Source: Micrococcales bacterium
GTDB taxonomy: Bacteria; Actinomycetota; Actinomycetes; Actinomycetales; Dermatophilaceae
Direction: 5' to 3'
Length of the DNA stretch: 26,588 nucleotides
NCBI GenBank assembly: GCA_030452775.1
Contig: JAKDLQ010000004.1
Span: 1 to 26,588 of the forward strand
The notes beneath the pieces are model-generated. The model made no database searches and had not been told where the DNA came from. It worked only from the letters and a program-made list of their open reading frames with translations. The number at the start of each line of letters is the position of its first letter. Position 1 is the first letter of the stretch. Shown here piece by piece: positions 7,876-15,581 of this stretch. The translations under genes were made by a program, and so were the position numbers.

Positions 7876-9240
7876 TCATTCGCCGCGCTCGGCGCCCCGG
7901 TCGGCGAGCGCGGCACCCCGGTCCGCGAGCTCGGTGGCCGCTTCGAGGTAGGACAGGGCGCCGCTGCTCGAGGGGTCGTAGGTCATCACCGTCTCACCGA
8001 AGCTCGGCGCCTCAGAGACGCGAACCGACCTCGGAATCGTCGCGCGCAAGACCTGCTCGGGGAAGTGCTCCCGCACCTCGTCGGCGACCTGAGCGGATAG
8101 CCGGGTCCGCCCGTCGTACATCGTCATGAGGATCGCCGAGACCCTGAGGTCCGGATTGAGGTGGGAGGTGATCAGGTCGATATTCTTGAGGAGTTGCGAG
8201 AGCCCCTCGAGGGCGTAGTACTCGCATTGGATCGGGATGAACACCTCGGTGGCCGCCACCATGGCATTGACCGTGAGCAGGCCGAGGCTCGGCGGGCAGT
8301 CGATGAGGACGTAGTCGTAGGGAGGCTCGGATCCTGCGGCGGGCGACGGTGCCACGACGGCCCGCACCGCGTGACGGAGGCGCATCTCACGGGCCACCAT
8401 CGAGACGAGCTCGATCTCAGCCCCAGCCAGGTCGATGCTCGCGGGTGCGCAGTACAGTCCCGCCACGGCGGCGCAGGGCTGGATGACATCGGCCAACGCG
8501 ACTCCTTCGACGAGGACGTCATACACCGAAGGCACCTCCGTGTGGTGCTCGATGCCCAAGGCCGTGCTCGCATTTCCTTGCGGATCGAGATCGATGACCA
8601 GCACCGACAACCCCGACTGGGCCAAGGCGGCCGCGATGTTGACCGTCGTGGTCGTCTTGCCGACACCCCCCTTCTGGTTCGCGACGGTGAGGACTCGTGG
8701 GCTGGCCGGCTTGGGCAGGACGCGGCCGGTGAGACGAATCCGCTTCCGGGCGTTCTCGGCGAGAGCGCGTGCGAGCGGGGTGTCGTCGCCCGCCTCTGGA
8801 AGCACAGATGCCACTGCCTCGCGGTCCGTCAGGTCACGAGCAACAGTGCCGTGTGCCGCTCCATCCACGGAGCCGTCCACACCGTTATCCACATGTTTAT
8901 CCACAACATCCGAGGTGGGCCATTCGTGCACACCTAGCGCCGTTCGCGCCAATTCGTCCACAGGACTGTCCACAGCGCTACTCGTCCCGGTTGGCGAGGC
9001 CCCGGAACCAGAGGCTTGCGCCCTGATCTCCGGGCGCCGGGCGGATGGCTCGGCGACCTCCTCGGCGACCTCCTCGGCGACCTCCTCGACGACCTCCTCG
9101 GCGACCTCCTCCGGGCCTGGAGCGTTCGGCGCGGCCGCTTCACGGGAAGCCTCGTCGCGGCCGGGCCATCCCAGCCGTCGGCTCGACCTGGTCGGCTCCT
9201 CGATTCCATCGGGCCAACCGAGGTTGCTCGGCGTGGTCAC
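7876..9240 (-). CDS. parA: Chromosome-partitioning ATPase ParA with a long N-terminal extension
   Basis: 454 residues from the GTG at 9240, which has GGAGG eight bases upstream. The P-loop ATPase core begins near residue 180. It has the deviant Walker A NQKGGVGKTT (188-197, signature Lys190), VLVIDLDPQGNAST, YDYVLIDCPPSLGLLT, and a C-terminal PRSVRVSEAPSFGETV segment typical of Soj/ParA. ParA-ATP dimers on DNA drag ParB-parS complexes apart. The approximately 180-residue extension is far longer than in most chromosomal ParA proteins and is low-complexity: a Glu/Val repeat (44-64) coded by a 12-bp tandem repeat, and a stretch rich in VD/VDN/VDG (about 110-127) whose DNA contains two perfect DnaA boxes. 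118 bases separate it from rsmG upstream. Confidence 0.96.
   Translation of the reverse strand: MTTPSNLGWPDGIEEPTRSSRRLGWPGRDEASREAAAPNAPGPEEVAEEVVEEVAEEVAEEVAEPSARRPEIRAQASGSGASPTGTSSAVDSPVDELARTALGVHEWPTSDVVDKHVDNGVDGSVDGAAHGTVARDLTDREAVASVLPEAGDDTPLARALAENARKRIRLTGRVLPKPASPRVLTVANQKGGVGKTTTTVNIAAALAQSGLSVLVIDLDPQGNASTALGIEHHTEVPSVYDVLVEGVALADVIQPCAAVAGLYCAPASIDLAGAEIELVSMVAREMRLRHAVRAVVAPSPAAGSEPPYDYVLIDCPPSLGLLTVNAMVAATEVFIPIQCEYYALEGLSQLLKNIDLITSHLNPDLRVSAILMTMYDGRTRLSAQVADEVREHFPEQVLRATIPRSVRVSEAPSFGETVMTYDPSSSGALSYLEAATELADRGAALADRGAERGE
8885..8905 (+). promoter_or_regulatory. Pair of perfect DnaA boxes inside parA
   Basis: TTATCCACA occurs at 8885-8893 and again at 8897-8905, two identical boxes 12 bp apart on the same strand. 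Near matches flank them (CCGTCCACA ending at 8882; CTGTCCACA and TCGTCCACA between 8953 and 8974). They lie within codons of the parA N-terminal extension. The 12-bp spacing equals that of a box pair in oriC. Confidence 0.7.
9049..9108. repeat. 12-bp tandem repeat, five copies, in parA
   Basis: Unit CTCGGCGACCTC (plus strand), five copies in a row with one substitution in the fourth. In the parA frame it codes for repeating Glu-Val/Ala blocks. The copy number can be expected to vary between strains. Confidence 0.95.
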
Positions 9241-9358
9241 GGTCAACACCTCCGGTATGTGGGGGTCAGGGGCACCGGTCCGCAATGGCGGCGGGGCGCG
9301 GGGCGCGTACAGGCGCGGTCGAGGGTGGTCCAGTGCACGTCTGGACGGTGGAGGCAAC

Positions 9359-10132
9359 TCACCGCAGCCTCGAGCGATCTCGCCTCGGCCGGCGGGGCCG
9401 ATCACCGCGACGTCGAGCGGACCCGGCGCTACTCGTCGGCCGGGCCCGGAACAGGCTGCGGTCGACTCTCGCCGCGATCCTCAGCGTGAGCACGAGCGTG
9501 GGCTCTGCGAGAAGGTCTGCACCGTACTCGTTGACGCCGGCATCGATGACCCCCAGACTTCGCAACGCCGCGTCGTGCTCGGCGAGCTCCGTGCGGGCCT
9601 TGGTGCCCTTGAGTGCCAAGAGGCTGCCGTCACGCGACAGCAACGGCAACGTCCACTCGGCCAGCTGCAGGATGTCGGTCACGGCACGCGCCATCACCCA
9701 CGGCGTCTCGATCTCGTCCCACAGCGCCTCGGCGCGGGCCTGATGCACCACGACGTTGGTGAGTCCGATCTGCGCCACCGTATCGGTGAGCCACGACGCG
9801 CGCCGCCTGAGCGGCTCGACGAGGTGGACGTCGAGATCGGGCCGGGCAATGGCGATCGTCATCCCCGGGAGTCCGGCACCCGAGCCCACATCGACGACAC
9901 GTCGGCGCACGGAGCCCACCGGAATCGCCGAGTGGACGACGGCGCAGTTGAGCACATGACGATCCCACAGGCGCGGCGCCTCCCGAGGGCCGATCAACCC
10001 ATGGCGGATACCGGTGTCAGCGAGCGTCGCGACAAACCGCTCGGCGCGAGCCAGGCGATCTCCGAAAAGGACTCGGGCGGCCTCTGGGGTCGCCGGGATG
10101 TCGGCTCGTTCCGCACCCGCCCGAGCTGCCAC
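9359..10132 (-). CDS. rsmG: 16S rRNA (guanine-527 N7)-methyltransferase RsmG
   Basis: 257 residues from a GTG at 10132, preceded by GGAAGG seven bases upstream. In frame, a stop codon closes just before this, next to the parS site. The SAM-binding motif VVDVGSGAGLPG and the following helix and strand, RPDLDVHLVEPLRRRASWL, are those of RsmG/GidB. The protein methylates G527 of 16S rRNA in the small subunit. The last 30 residues are very Arg-rich and lie beyond the conserved domain. Its place between jag and parA is the standard origin-proximal order. Confidence 0.95.
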   Translation of the reverse strand: MAARAGAERADIPATPEAARVLFGDRLARAERFVATLADTGIRHGLIGPREAPRLWDRHVLNCAVVHSAIPVGSVRRRVVDVGSGAGLPGMTIAIARPDLDVHLVEPLRRRASWLTDTVAQIGLTNVVVHQARAEALWDEIETPWVMARAVTDILQLAEWTLPLLSRDGSLLALKGTKARTELAEHDAALRSLGVIDAGVNEYGADLLAEPTLVLTLRIAARVDRSLFRARPTSSAGSARRRGDRPRRPRRDRSRLR

Positions 10133-10156
10133 GCGACCGCCTTCCCTATCGGACGC

Positions 10157-10170
10157 GTTTCACGTGAAAC
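10157..10170. promoter_or_regulatory. parS: parS site 4 (between jag and rsmG)
   Basis: GTTTCACGTGAAAC; the symmetry extends to 24 bp (10152-10175, arms GACGC/GCGTC). The site overlaps the rsmG promoter/leader region. Confidence 0.96.
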
Positions 10171-10181
10171 GCGTCGGTTGC

Positions 10182-10775
10182 TCACGGAAGGATGACGACG
10201 TGGCGTCCGGGCTCGACACCCTCGGATTCGGAGGTGAGCCCCGCCGCCTTCACTTCGTCATGGATCACCTTGCGTTCAAACGCCGACATCGGATCGAGTG
10301 ATCGCTTTGTCCCGGACGCCTTGACGTCCGCGATAGCCGTGGCGGCAAGCCCAACGAGCGCCGCACGGCGCTCGGCACGGTGGCCGGCGACGTCCAGCAT
10401 GAGCCGGCTGCGCTCGCCCGTCTCGGACTGGACTGCGAGCCGGGTCAACTCCTGAAGCGCCTCGAGGACCTTGCCGCCGGGTCCGACCAGTCGCCGCGGC
10501 ACGCGACCTTCGTCGGAGTCGACGATCGCGACGACCGCACGATCACCGTCGACGTCGACGTCGATGTCCCCGTCGAGGTCGGCGATGTCGAGCAGGGTCT
10601 CCAGGAAGTCCGCAGCCACCTCGCCCTCGCGTTCGAGCTGACCCACCCGACTGCCAGGCATCGGCTCGGTGTCCCCGGAGCCGTCGCTCCGGGACACATC
10701 GTCGGCGCGCTCCCGCGCGTCGCCATCCGCGGAGGTTCCCGCTTCCGGCTCGGGGGTGTCCATGTTGTCGCTCAT
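10182..10775 (-). CDS. khpB: KhpB/Jag RNA-binding protein (R3H domain)
   Basis: 197 residues from the ATG at 10775, with GGAG eight bases upstream. The long open frame extending upstream through yidC is out of the yidC reading frame and is not real. The N-terminal 55 residues are acidic and disordered-looking. Then come a KH-type region with RRLVGPGGKVLEALQELTRLAV and a C-terminal R3H region (DPMSAFERKVIHDEV). KhpB with KhpA binds RNA and affects cell-wall elongation and division. It follows yidC in the usual order, 98 bases downstream. Confidence 0.93.
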   Translation of the reverse strand: MSDNMDTPEPEAGTSADGDARERADDVSRSDGSGDTEPMPGSRVGQLEREGEVAADFLETLLDIADLDGDIDVDVDGDRAVVAIVDSDEGRVPRRLVGPGGKVLEALQELTRLAVQSETGERSRLMLDVAGHRAERRAALVGLAATAIADVKASGTKRSLDPMSAFERKVIHDEVKAAGLTSESEGVEPGRHVVILP

Positions 10776-10873
10776 CCGTAAGACTCCTAACTCGCATCTG
10801 CGGACCGTGAGAAAACAATGCTTCGGCGGTCGTGATGCCCATTCGAACGCTGTGGTCGAGGGCGCCTGATCCC

Positions 10874-11872
10874 CTATCGGCGGCCCTTCTTGCTGGTGTT
10901 CTTGGCGCGCTTCTTGCCCTTGGGCTGCGCTCGTTGTCTCGGTTTCGGAGCCTCGATGACGGCTGCCGTCTCGGTCCCGCCGGCCTCGGCGCCGTTCAGG
11001 CCCGGCACGCTGAGCTCCTTGTGTTCCTTGCCCTTGCGCCGCTTCCTCTCGCGCAGCGCCCGCTCCGCCGCCGATCCGGGCGCAGGCATGTTGCGGATGA
11101 CGTAGAACTGCTGACCCATCGTCCAGAGGTTGGTCGTCAGCCAGTAGATGAGCACACCGATCGGGAAGTTGATGCCGGAGACCACGAAGAAGAACGGCAT
11201 GAGATAGAGCAGCACTTTCTGCTGCTTCGCGAATGGGTTGTCGAGCACGGCGGCCGGCATGTTGCGGCGCATCAGCTGATGCTGGGTGATGAAGGTCGTG
11301 GCCGACATCAACACGATGAGGACAGCGGTGAGGACCTTGGTGTTGGTGACCGTCGTGCCCAGGAAGTAGTCGGAGAGCCTGGCACCGAAGATGGTGGAGC
11401 TCTCGATCGTCGCGGCCACCTGCCGGGTGATCGGCCCGATCGTCCCGTGGGAGGGGTCCCCCTCGGCCATCGCCTTGAGGTTGTTGAGCAACTGGAAGAG
11501 CGCGAAGAAGAAGGGGCTCTGGATGAGGATCGGCAGGCAGCTGCTGAACGGGTTGGTTCCGGTGCGTCGGTAGAGATCCATGATCTCCGACTGCTGCGCC
11601 TTCTGAGACTCGGGATCGCGCTTGCCTTTGTACTTCTTCTGGATCTTCTGCATCTCGGGCTGGATGAGCTGCATCCGCCGGGATGAGTGGATCTGCTTGA
11701 CGAAGAGTGGAAAGAGCAGGATGCGAACGACAACAGTGAGTCCCACGATGGACATTGCCCAGGACCAGCCGGTGCCCATGCCGATGAGATCGAACAGCCA
11801 GTGCCAGGCGTACATGACCCATGCTTCACCGAGTTTGATCGGGTAAAGAACGGTGTTGAAGAAATCTCCCAC
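10874..11872 (-). CDS. yidC: Membrane protein insertase YidC
   Basis: 332 residues from a GTG at 11872, with AGAGGA four bases upstream; the open frame continues upstream into yidD but lacks homology. Transmembrane segments appear near 36-60, 113-131, 180-195, 230-250 and 255-270. The hydrophilic-groove arginine is in VVVRILLFP (Arg50). The C-terminal tail is strongly basic and lysine/arginine-rich (about 285-332) and probably binds ribosomes. It inserts proteins into the cytoplasmic membrane, alone or with SecYEG. Part of the rpmH-rnpA-yidD-yidC-jag series. Confidence 0.96.
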   Translation of the reverse strand: MGDFFNTVLYPIKLGEAWVMYAWHWLFDLIGMGTGWSWAMSIVGLTVVVRILLFPLFVKQIHSSRRMQLIQPEMQKIQKKYKGKRDPESQKAQQSEIMDLYRRTGTNPFSSCLPILIQSPFFFALFQLLNNLKAMAEGDPSHGTIGPITRQVAATIESSTIFGARLSDYFLGTTVTNTKVLTAVLIVLMSATTFITQHQLMRRNMPAAVLDNPFAKQQKVLLYLMPFFFVVSGINFPIGVLIYWLTTNLWTMGQQFYVIRNMPAPGSAAERALRERKRRKGKEHKELSVPGLNGAEAGGTETAAVIEAPKPRQRAQPKGKKRAKNTSKKGRR

Positions 11873-11891
11873 GTGGTCCTCTGTCGTTGGT

Positions 11892-12221
11892 TCAGCAGCT
11901 GGGTGACGCTGCGTCGTGCGGCGCCTCGGCGAAGGGATGGTCTGGACGGTAGTTTTCTGGCCGCACATCGTGACGCATTGCCCACGTCATCGGAACGGGA
12001 TCGACCCCACCAGGGTTCCAGGGGTGGCACCGACCCAGCCGCCGCATCGCCAGCCACCCGCCACGGACCGGGCCGAACCTGGTCAATGCGGTCATGGCGT
12101 AGGCAGAGCAGGACGGGTAGAAGCGGCAGCTCGAGGGGAACAGCGGCGAGATGACGAGCTGGTAGAACCTCACCACGAGCAGGAGCGGAGCGGCGAGGAG
12201 ACCGTTGCGGGTGATCTTCAT
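11892..12221 (-). CDS. yidD: Membrane protein insertion efficiency factor YidD
   Basis: 109 residues. The ATG at 12221 overlaps the rnpA stop as ATGA, so translation is probably coupled; a GTG 15 bases upstream is the alternative. It has an N-terminal hydrophobic helix (about 7-27) followed by the family signature SSCRFYPSCSAY with paired cysteines, and GRCHPWNPGGVDPVP. A short inner-membrane-associated protein that assists YidC-dependent insertion. The tail after residue 80 is variable. Confidence 0.95.
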   Translation of the reverse strand: MKITRNGLLAAPLLLVVRFYQLVISPLFPSSCRFYPSCSAYAMTALTRFGPVRGGWLAMRRLGRCHPWNPGGVDPVPMTWAMRHDVRPENYRPDHPFAEAPHDAASPSC

Positions 12222-12574
12222 GCCGGCACCCCGCACACCCGCTCGAGCTGACGCCGGAGCGCCTGGCTCAAGTCACTGTACGTCGCCCGCGCGGCCGGCG
12301 GATTGGCGCGCACGACGACATCACAGCCGAGCGGTATGCCGCTCAGCAGGCCTGCGATGATGGCGCGCAGTCTGCGCTTGGTCCGGTTGCGTACCACCGC
12401 CGTGCCCACCGCCTTGGACACGACGAACCCGACCCGCGGCGGGAGGTGCGCACGCGCGTCGGTCCGGTTGGCATGCACGACGATCAGCCGTCCGCCTGCT
12501 CTCGTAGCGCCCGGTCCGCGAACCGCCGACGTGAAATCCCCCCGCGAACGCAGACGATGACGTGCCGGCAGCAC
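12218..12574 (-). CDS. rnpA: Ribonuclease P protein component
   Basis: 118 residues from a GTG 7 bases after the rpmH stop. It begins MLPARHRLRSRGDF, the usual start of the family. VVRNRTKRRLRAII is the RNR motif that contacts the P RNA. The product pairs with the RNase P RNA to trim tRNA 5' ends. Overlaps yidD by 4 bases. Confidence 0.95.
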   Translation of the reverse strand: MLPARHRLRSRGDFTSAVRGPGATRAGGRLIVVHANRTDARAHLPPRVGFVVSKAVGTAVVRNRTKRRLRAIIAGLLSGIPLGCDVVVRANPPAARATYSDLSQALRRQLERVCGVPA

Positions 12575-12581
12575 GTCGGGC

Positions 12582-12719
12582 TCAGGCCGAGATCTCGGCG
12601 CGACCCTTGCGGCGACGGCCGGCCAGGATGGAGCGCCCCGCGCGGGTGCGCATGCGCACGCGAAACCCGTGCGTCTTGGCGCGGTGACGGGTATTGGGCT
12701 GGAACGTGCGCTTGCTCAC
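12582..12719 (-). CDS. rpmH: 50S ribosomal protein L34
   Basis: 45 residues from a GTG at 12719, with GGAGAT six bases upstream. SKRTFQPNTRHRAKTHGFRV is the standard L34 start, and RRRKGRAEISA closes it. First gene of the leftward operon. Upstream in-frame codons to 12782 are not part of the protein. Confidence 0.98.
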   Translation of the reverse strand: MSKRTFQPNTRHRAKTHGFRVRMRTRAGRSILAGRRRKGRAEISA

Positions 12720-12867
12720 GAGGGGATCTCCGTAGTCTGCTGTAAGAACGCGGCCTTCCGCGACCGCAATCGCCAAGACCATGGATCCCGGCCGTCACCA
12801 GTCGGGTGCGACTGCGTCCGGCGGGCGCCATGGGCATGCGAAAGAGGTCGCAGACGCGGCCCGACCC

Positions 12868-12897
12868 ACGATACGTGAGTCCCGGAACGAGGGTCAA
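12868..12897 (-). promoter_or_regulatory. Candidate rpmH promoter
   Basis: On the minus strand TTGACC (-35, 12892-12897) and TATCGT (-10, 12868-12873) are 18 bp apart, a good match to an actinobacterial housekeeping sigma promoter. Transcription would start about 140 bases before rpmH. Confidence 0.6.
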
Positions 12898-13060
12898 ACC
12901 GACGAAGAGCCGATGGAGAGACGGGACACGCGGACGTGACACGACAGGGTGACGATGCGGTCACCCGGCCCCCCCGGCAGACAAACCACCTATTGTCTCG
13001 CGATCCCACCCCTAGGCAACACGACACGCCGATGAGCATCGGACTTCCTGGCCCATCGGG

Positions 13061-13090
13061 TTGTCAGAGGCCCTACGGTGTTGCTACGTT
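13061..13090 (+). promoter_or_regulatory. Candidate dnaA promoter
   Basis: TTGTCA (13061-13066) and TACGTT (13085-13090) with an 18-bp spacer. DnaA boxes lie just downstream, where bound DnaA could repress its own gene. Confidence 0.5.
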
Positions 13091-13113
13091 CTCCACTCAC
13101 GGGTTCACGGGCA

Positions 13114-13146
13114 CTATGCACAGGGTGTGGAAAAGCGTGTGGACAA
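13114..13146. promoter_or_regulatory. DnaA boxes upstream of dnaA
   Basis: One exact box on the minus strand (TGTGGACAA, 13138-13146) and two one-mismatch boxes (CTATGCACA at 13114-13122; TGTGGAAAA at 13126-13134). They lie between the promoter and the start codon, a typical autoregulatory position. Confidence 0.75.
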
Positions 13147-13208
13147 CGCCACCCCGGCGGTGACCACCGACCGAGCACGATGACAGCACATCAGGGGCAG
13201 GTGAAGGA

Positions 13209-14795
13209 GTGACCGAAGCTCAGGTCGACTATGACGACGTCTGGCGGCGGACCCTGTCCGCCCTCGAGGCCGTCGGGATGCCGGCCCAGGAGCGCGCCTT
13301 CGCCCGCCTGTGTCGCCTCGTAGGCGTGCTGGACCAGACGGCGCTCGTGCGGGTGCCGAACGCATATACCAAGGACTTCCTCGAGACCCGCGTGCGTAGC
13401 CAGGTCGTCACGGCCCTGTCAGACCAGCTCGAACATCCGATCCAGTTGGCTGTCTCGGTCGACGAGAGCCTCGAATCAGAGCTCGGCCTGATAACCGACG
13501 AGCCGCGGGTGCCCTCGTTCGACGACGAGTCCCCTGACGTCACCGGACCGTCCCCCAGTCAGTCGCCCACCCATTCACGCCAGCAGAGCGCCGGGGCCGA
13601 TGGGCTGGCCCGGGTAGCCTACATCGGCGGCGAGCGCCGGCTGCGCGACCTCGACCAGAGCGCTCCCGATCTCAACGGCGCCGACTTCGATGACTCTCCC
13701 CTCGGTGGTGGCGGGGAGAGCGGGCCGCTACGACATCGACCGGAATCGACCTCCGCCGCCGACACGAGGCTCAACCCGAGGTACATCTTCGACACGTTCG
13801 TCATCGGCGCGAGCAACCGCTTCGCCCACGCGGCGGCGGTCGCCGTCGCCGAGGCGCCCGCGAAGGCATACAACCCGCTCTTCATCTACGGCGAGTCGGG
13901 GCTGGGCAAGACGCACCTGCTGCACGCGATCGGTCACTACGCGCGGGCGATGTTCCGCGACGTCCGGGTGCGCTATGTGAACTCCGAGGAGTTCACCAAC
14001 GACTTCATCAACAGCATCCGCGATGACAAGGCCAGCGCCTTCCAGGCGCGACACCGCAACGTCGACGTGCTGCTCATCGACGACATCCAGTTCCTCCAGG
14101 GCAAGTTGCAGACCCAGGAGGAGTTCTTCCACACGTTCAACACGCTGCACAACGCGAACAAGCAGATCGTCATCACGAGCGATCTGCCCCCCAAGGAACT
14201 GTCCGGCTTCGAGGACCGGATGCGCACGCGCTTCGAATCGGGCCTGCTCACCGACGTCCAGCCGCCCGACCTCGAGACCCGCATCGCGATCCTGCGCAAG
14301 AAGGCCCAACAGGACCAGATGTCGGTCCCGGACGACGTGCTCGAGTACATCGCCACCAACTTCAGCACCAACATCCGCGAGCTCGAGGGCGCCCTGATCC
14401 GCGTCACTGCGTTCAGCAACCTCAACCGTCAGCCCATCGACCTTCCCCTGGCGGAGATTGTCCTTAAGGACGTCTTGCCGAACGAGACCCCCAACCAAGT
14501 CACGGCAGCGACGATCATGGGGGTCACCTCCGACTACTACGGCGTGAGCCTCGAGGACCTCTGCGGCTCATCCCGGTCGCGCCAGCTGGTCACGGCCCGC
14601 CAGATCGCCATGTACCTGTGCCGGGAGATGACCGACCTGTCGTTGCCCAAGATCGGCCAGCTCTTCGGGGGCCGCGACCACACGACCGTCATGCACGCCG
14701 ACCGCAAGATCCGCGAGCTGATGAGCGAACGCAGGGCGATCTACAACCAGGTGACGGAGCTGACCAACCGGATTCGTCAACAGTCAAGCAGCTGA
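13209..14795 (+). CDS. dnaA: Chromosomal replication initiator DnaA
   Basis: 528 residues from a GTG at 13209, with a GAAGGA purine run against it. Domain I runs to about residue 88; domain II is a long acidic linker (about 89-185). Domain III is the AAA+ core with Walker A GESGLGKT (228-235), Walker B LLIDDIQFLQGK and a sensor region. Domain IV has the DNA-binding signature GGRDHTTVMHADRKI. It binds DnaA boxes at oriC, melts DNA and loads the helicase. Next to oriC, its main target. Confidence 0.98.
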   Translation: MTEAQVDYDDVWRRTLSALEAVGMPAQERAFARLCRLVGVLDQTALVRVPNAYTKDFLETRVRSQVVTALSDQLEHPIQLAVSVDESLESELGLITDEPRVPSFDDESPDVTGPSPSQSPTHSRQQSAGADGLARVAYIGGERRLRDLDQSAPDLNGADFDDSPLGGGGESGPLRHRPESTSAADTRLNPRYIFDTFVIGASNRFAHAAAVAVAEAPAKAYNPLFIYGESGLGKTHLLHAIGHYARAMFRDVRVRYVNSEEFTNDFINSIRDDKASAFQARHRNVDVLLIDDIQFLQGKLQTQEEFFHTFNTLHNANKQIVITSDLPPKELSGFEDRMRTRFESGLLTDVQPPDLETRIAILRKKAQQDQMSVPDDVLEYIATNFSTNIRELEGALIRVTAFSNLNRQPIDLPLAEIVLKDVLPNETPNQVTAATIMGVTSDYYGVSLEDLCGSSRSRQLVTARQIAMYLCREMTDLSLPKIGQLFGGRDHTTVMHADRKIRELMSERRAIYNQVTELTNRIRQQSSS

Positions 14796-15581
14796 GCGCC
14801 CCCTACCACGACGCCGGCTCCCGAACGACCCGCCCGAAGCGACCGACTCCGCCTCCTGCGGCCAACACACCGAGCAGACAGCAACTCCAACGGGTTATAG
14901 CCGGTTGGAGTTGCCGATTCCTCGGTGTGTTGGCCGCAGTACGGGCGCGGGCGCTCATCCATGTCGACGCCACCCACCGATGACCCCGCGCAGCCCCGCA
15001 GCCCCGCAGCCGCGCACCGATACTCACAGTCTTATGCACAACCTTGTCCACAGGCGGCACCGCTGAATCACGCGCGGCCGGTCCATTCGCGCAGGGTTGT
15101 CCACAGGCGCTGTGGATAACCTGCTGTCTTTTCGTGCACAGCCCGGCCATCCCGGCCGATCCCTGCGGCGCAGCCCGCCACTCGGTTGTCCACAGGGCCT
15201 GTGGACAACGGTGGATAACGGGTCCTCGCATACGGACAACCGGCACCCGGTCAGGGGATCGTGTGTGGAGGACCGGATGTCATCCACAGCCCGGCCCGGA
15301 GGCTGTGGGTGATGTCCACAGTTCGCCCACAAGGGGAATCGCCGAGGTCACCTGCATCGATATGGGTCTGTCCACACCATCCACAGCACCGAAGACGACG
15401 ACGAATCTCTCAATCAAGGAGGATCGCCCCGAGTACGACACTCGATCGGGCCCCACTCGCATCGCAGTGACGCGCCACCGACGTCCCCAACTGATGCCGG
15501 AGCCTGCTGGTGGTGCGAAGCCCGCCGCAACCACTAGTGTCAGTTCCCCAATGTCCCGTCTGACAATGAAGTGAGTGCGTC
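14796..15581. other. oriC: oriC, chromosomal replication origin
   Basis: The 786-bp gene-free region between dnaA and dnaN. Six exact DnaA boxes (TTGTCCACA or TTATNCACA): plus strand at 15032-15040, 15044-15052, 15097-15105 and 15186-15194; minus at 15111-15119 and 15200-15208. One-mismatch boxes: 15210-15218 (minus), 15280-15288, 15312-15320 and 15368-15376. The left part holds an 84-bp hairpin. No strongly AT-rich unwinding element stands out, and the right part (15421-15581) shows no clear box. Confidence 0.95.
14856..14939. repeat. 84-bp long hairpin just after dnaA
   Basis: Outer 19-bp perfect stem (14856-14874 with 14921-14939), a 6 x 6 internal loop with scattered pairs, then an 11-bp perfect stem (14881-14891 with 14904-14914) closing a 12-base loop. 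It starts 61 bases after the dnaA stop. There is no T tract. It may stop dnaA transcripts from entering oriC or form a cruciform. Confidence 0.85.

Larger units (their letters stand above)
12720..13208. promoter_or_regulatory. Divergent rpmH/dnaA control region
   Basis: 489 bp without a gene. It holds a rpmH promoter candidate, a dnaA promoter candidate and DnaA boxes near dnaA, described separately. Nothing else recognisable was seen in the rest. Confidence 0.7.

Noticed and set aside
9049..9108. CRISPR-like regular repeat
   Set aside because: The 12-bp units are directly adjacent with no spacers; it is an in-frame coding tandem repeat.
10182..11822. Single 546-residue minus-strand frame covering jag and much of yidC
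   Set aside because: The upstream part is out of frame with yidC, which has all insertase features. Only the last 197 codons are the jag/khpB gene.
15044..15574. Plus-strand open frame through oriC
   Set aside because: It is made of DnaA boxes and spacer sequence, with no protein-like conservation.
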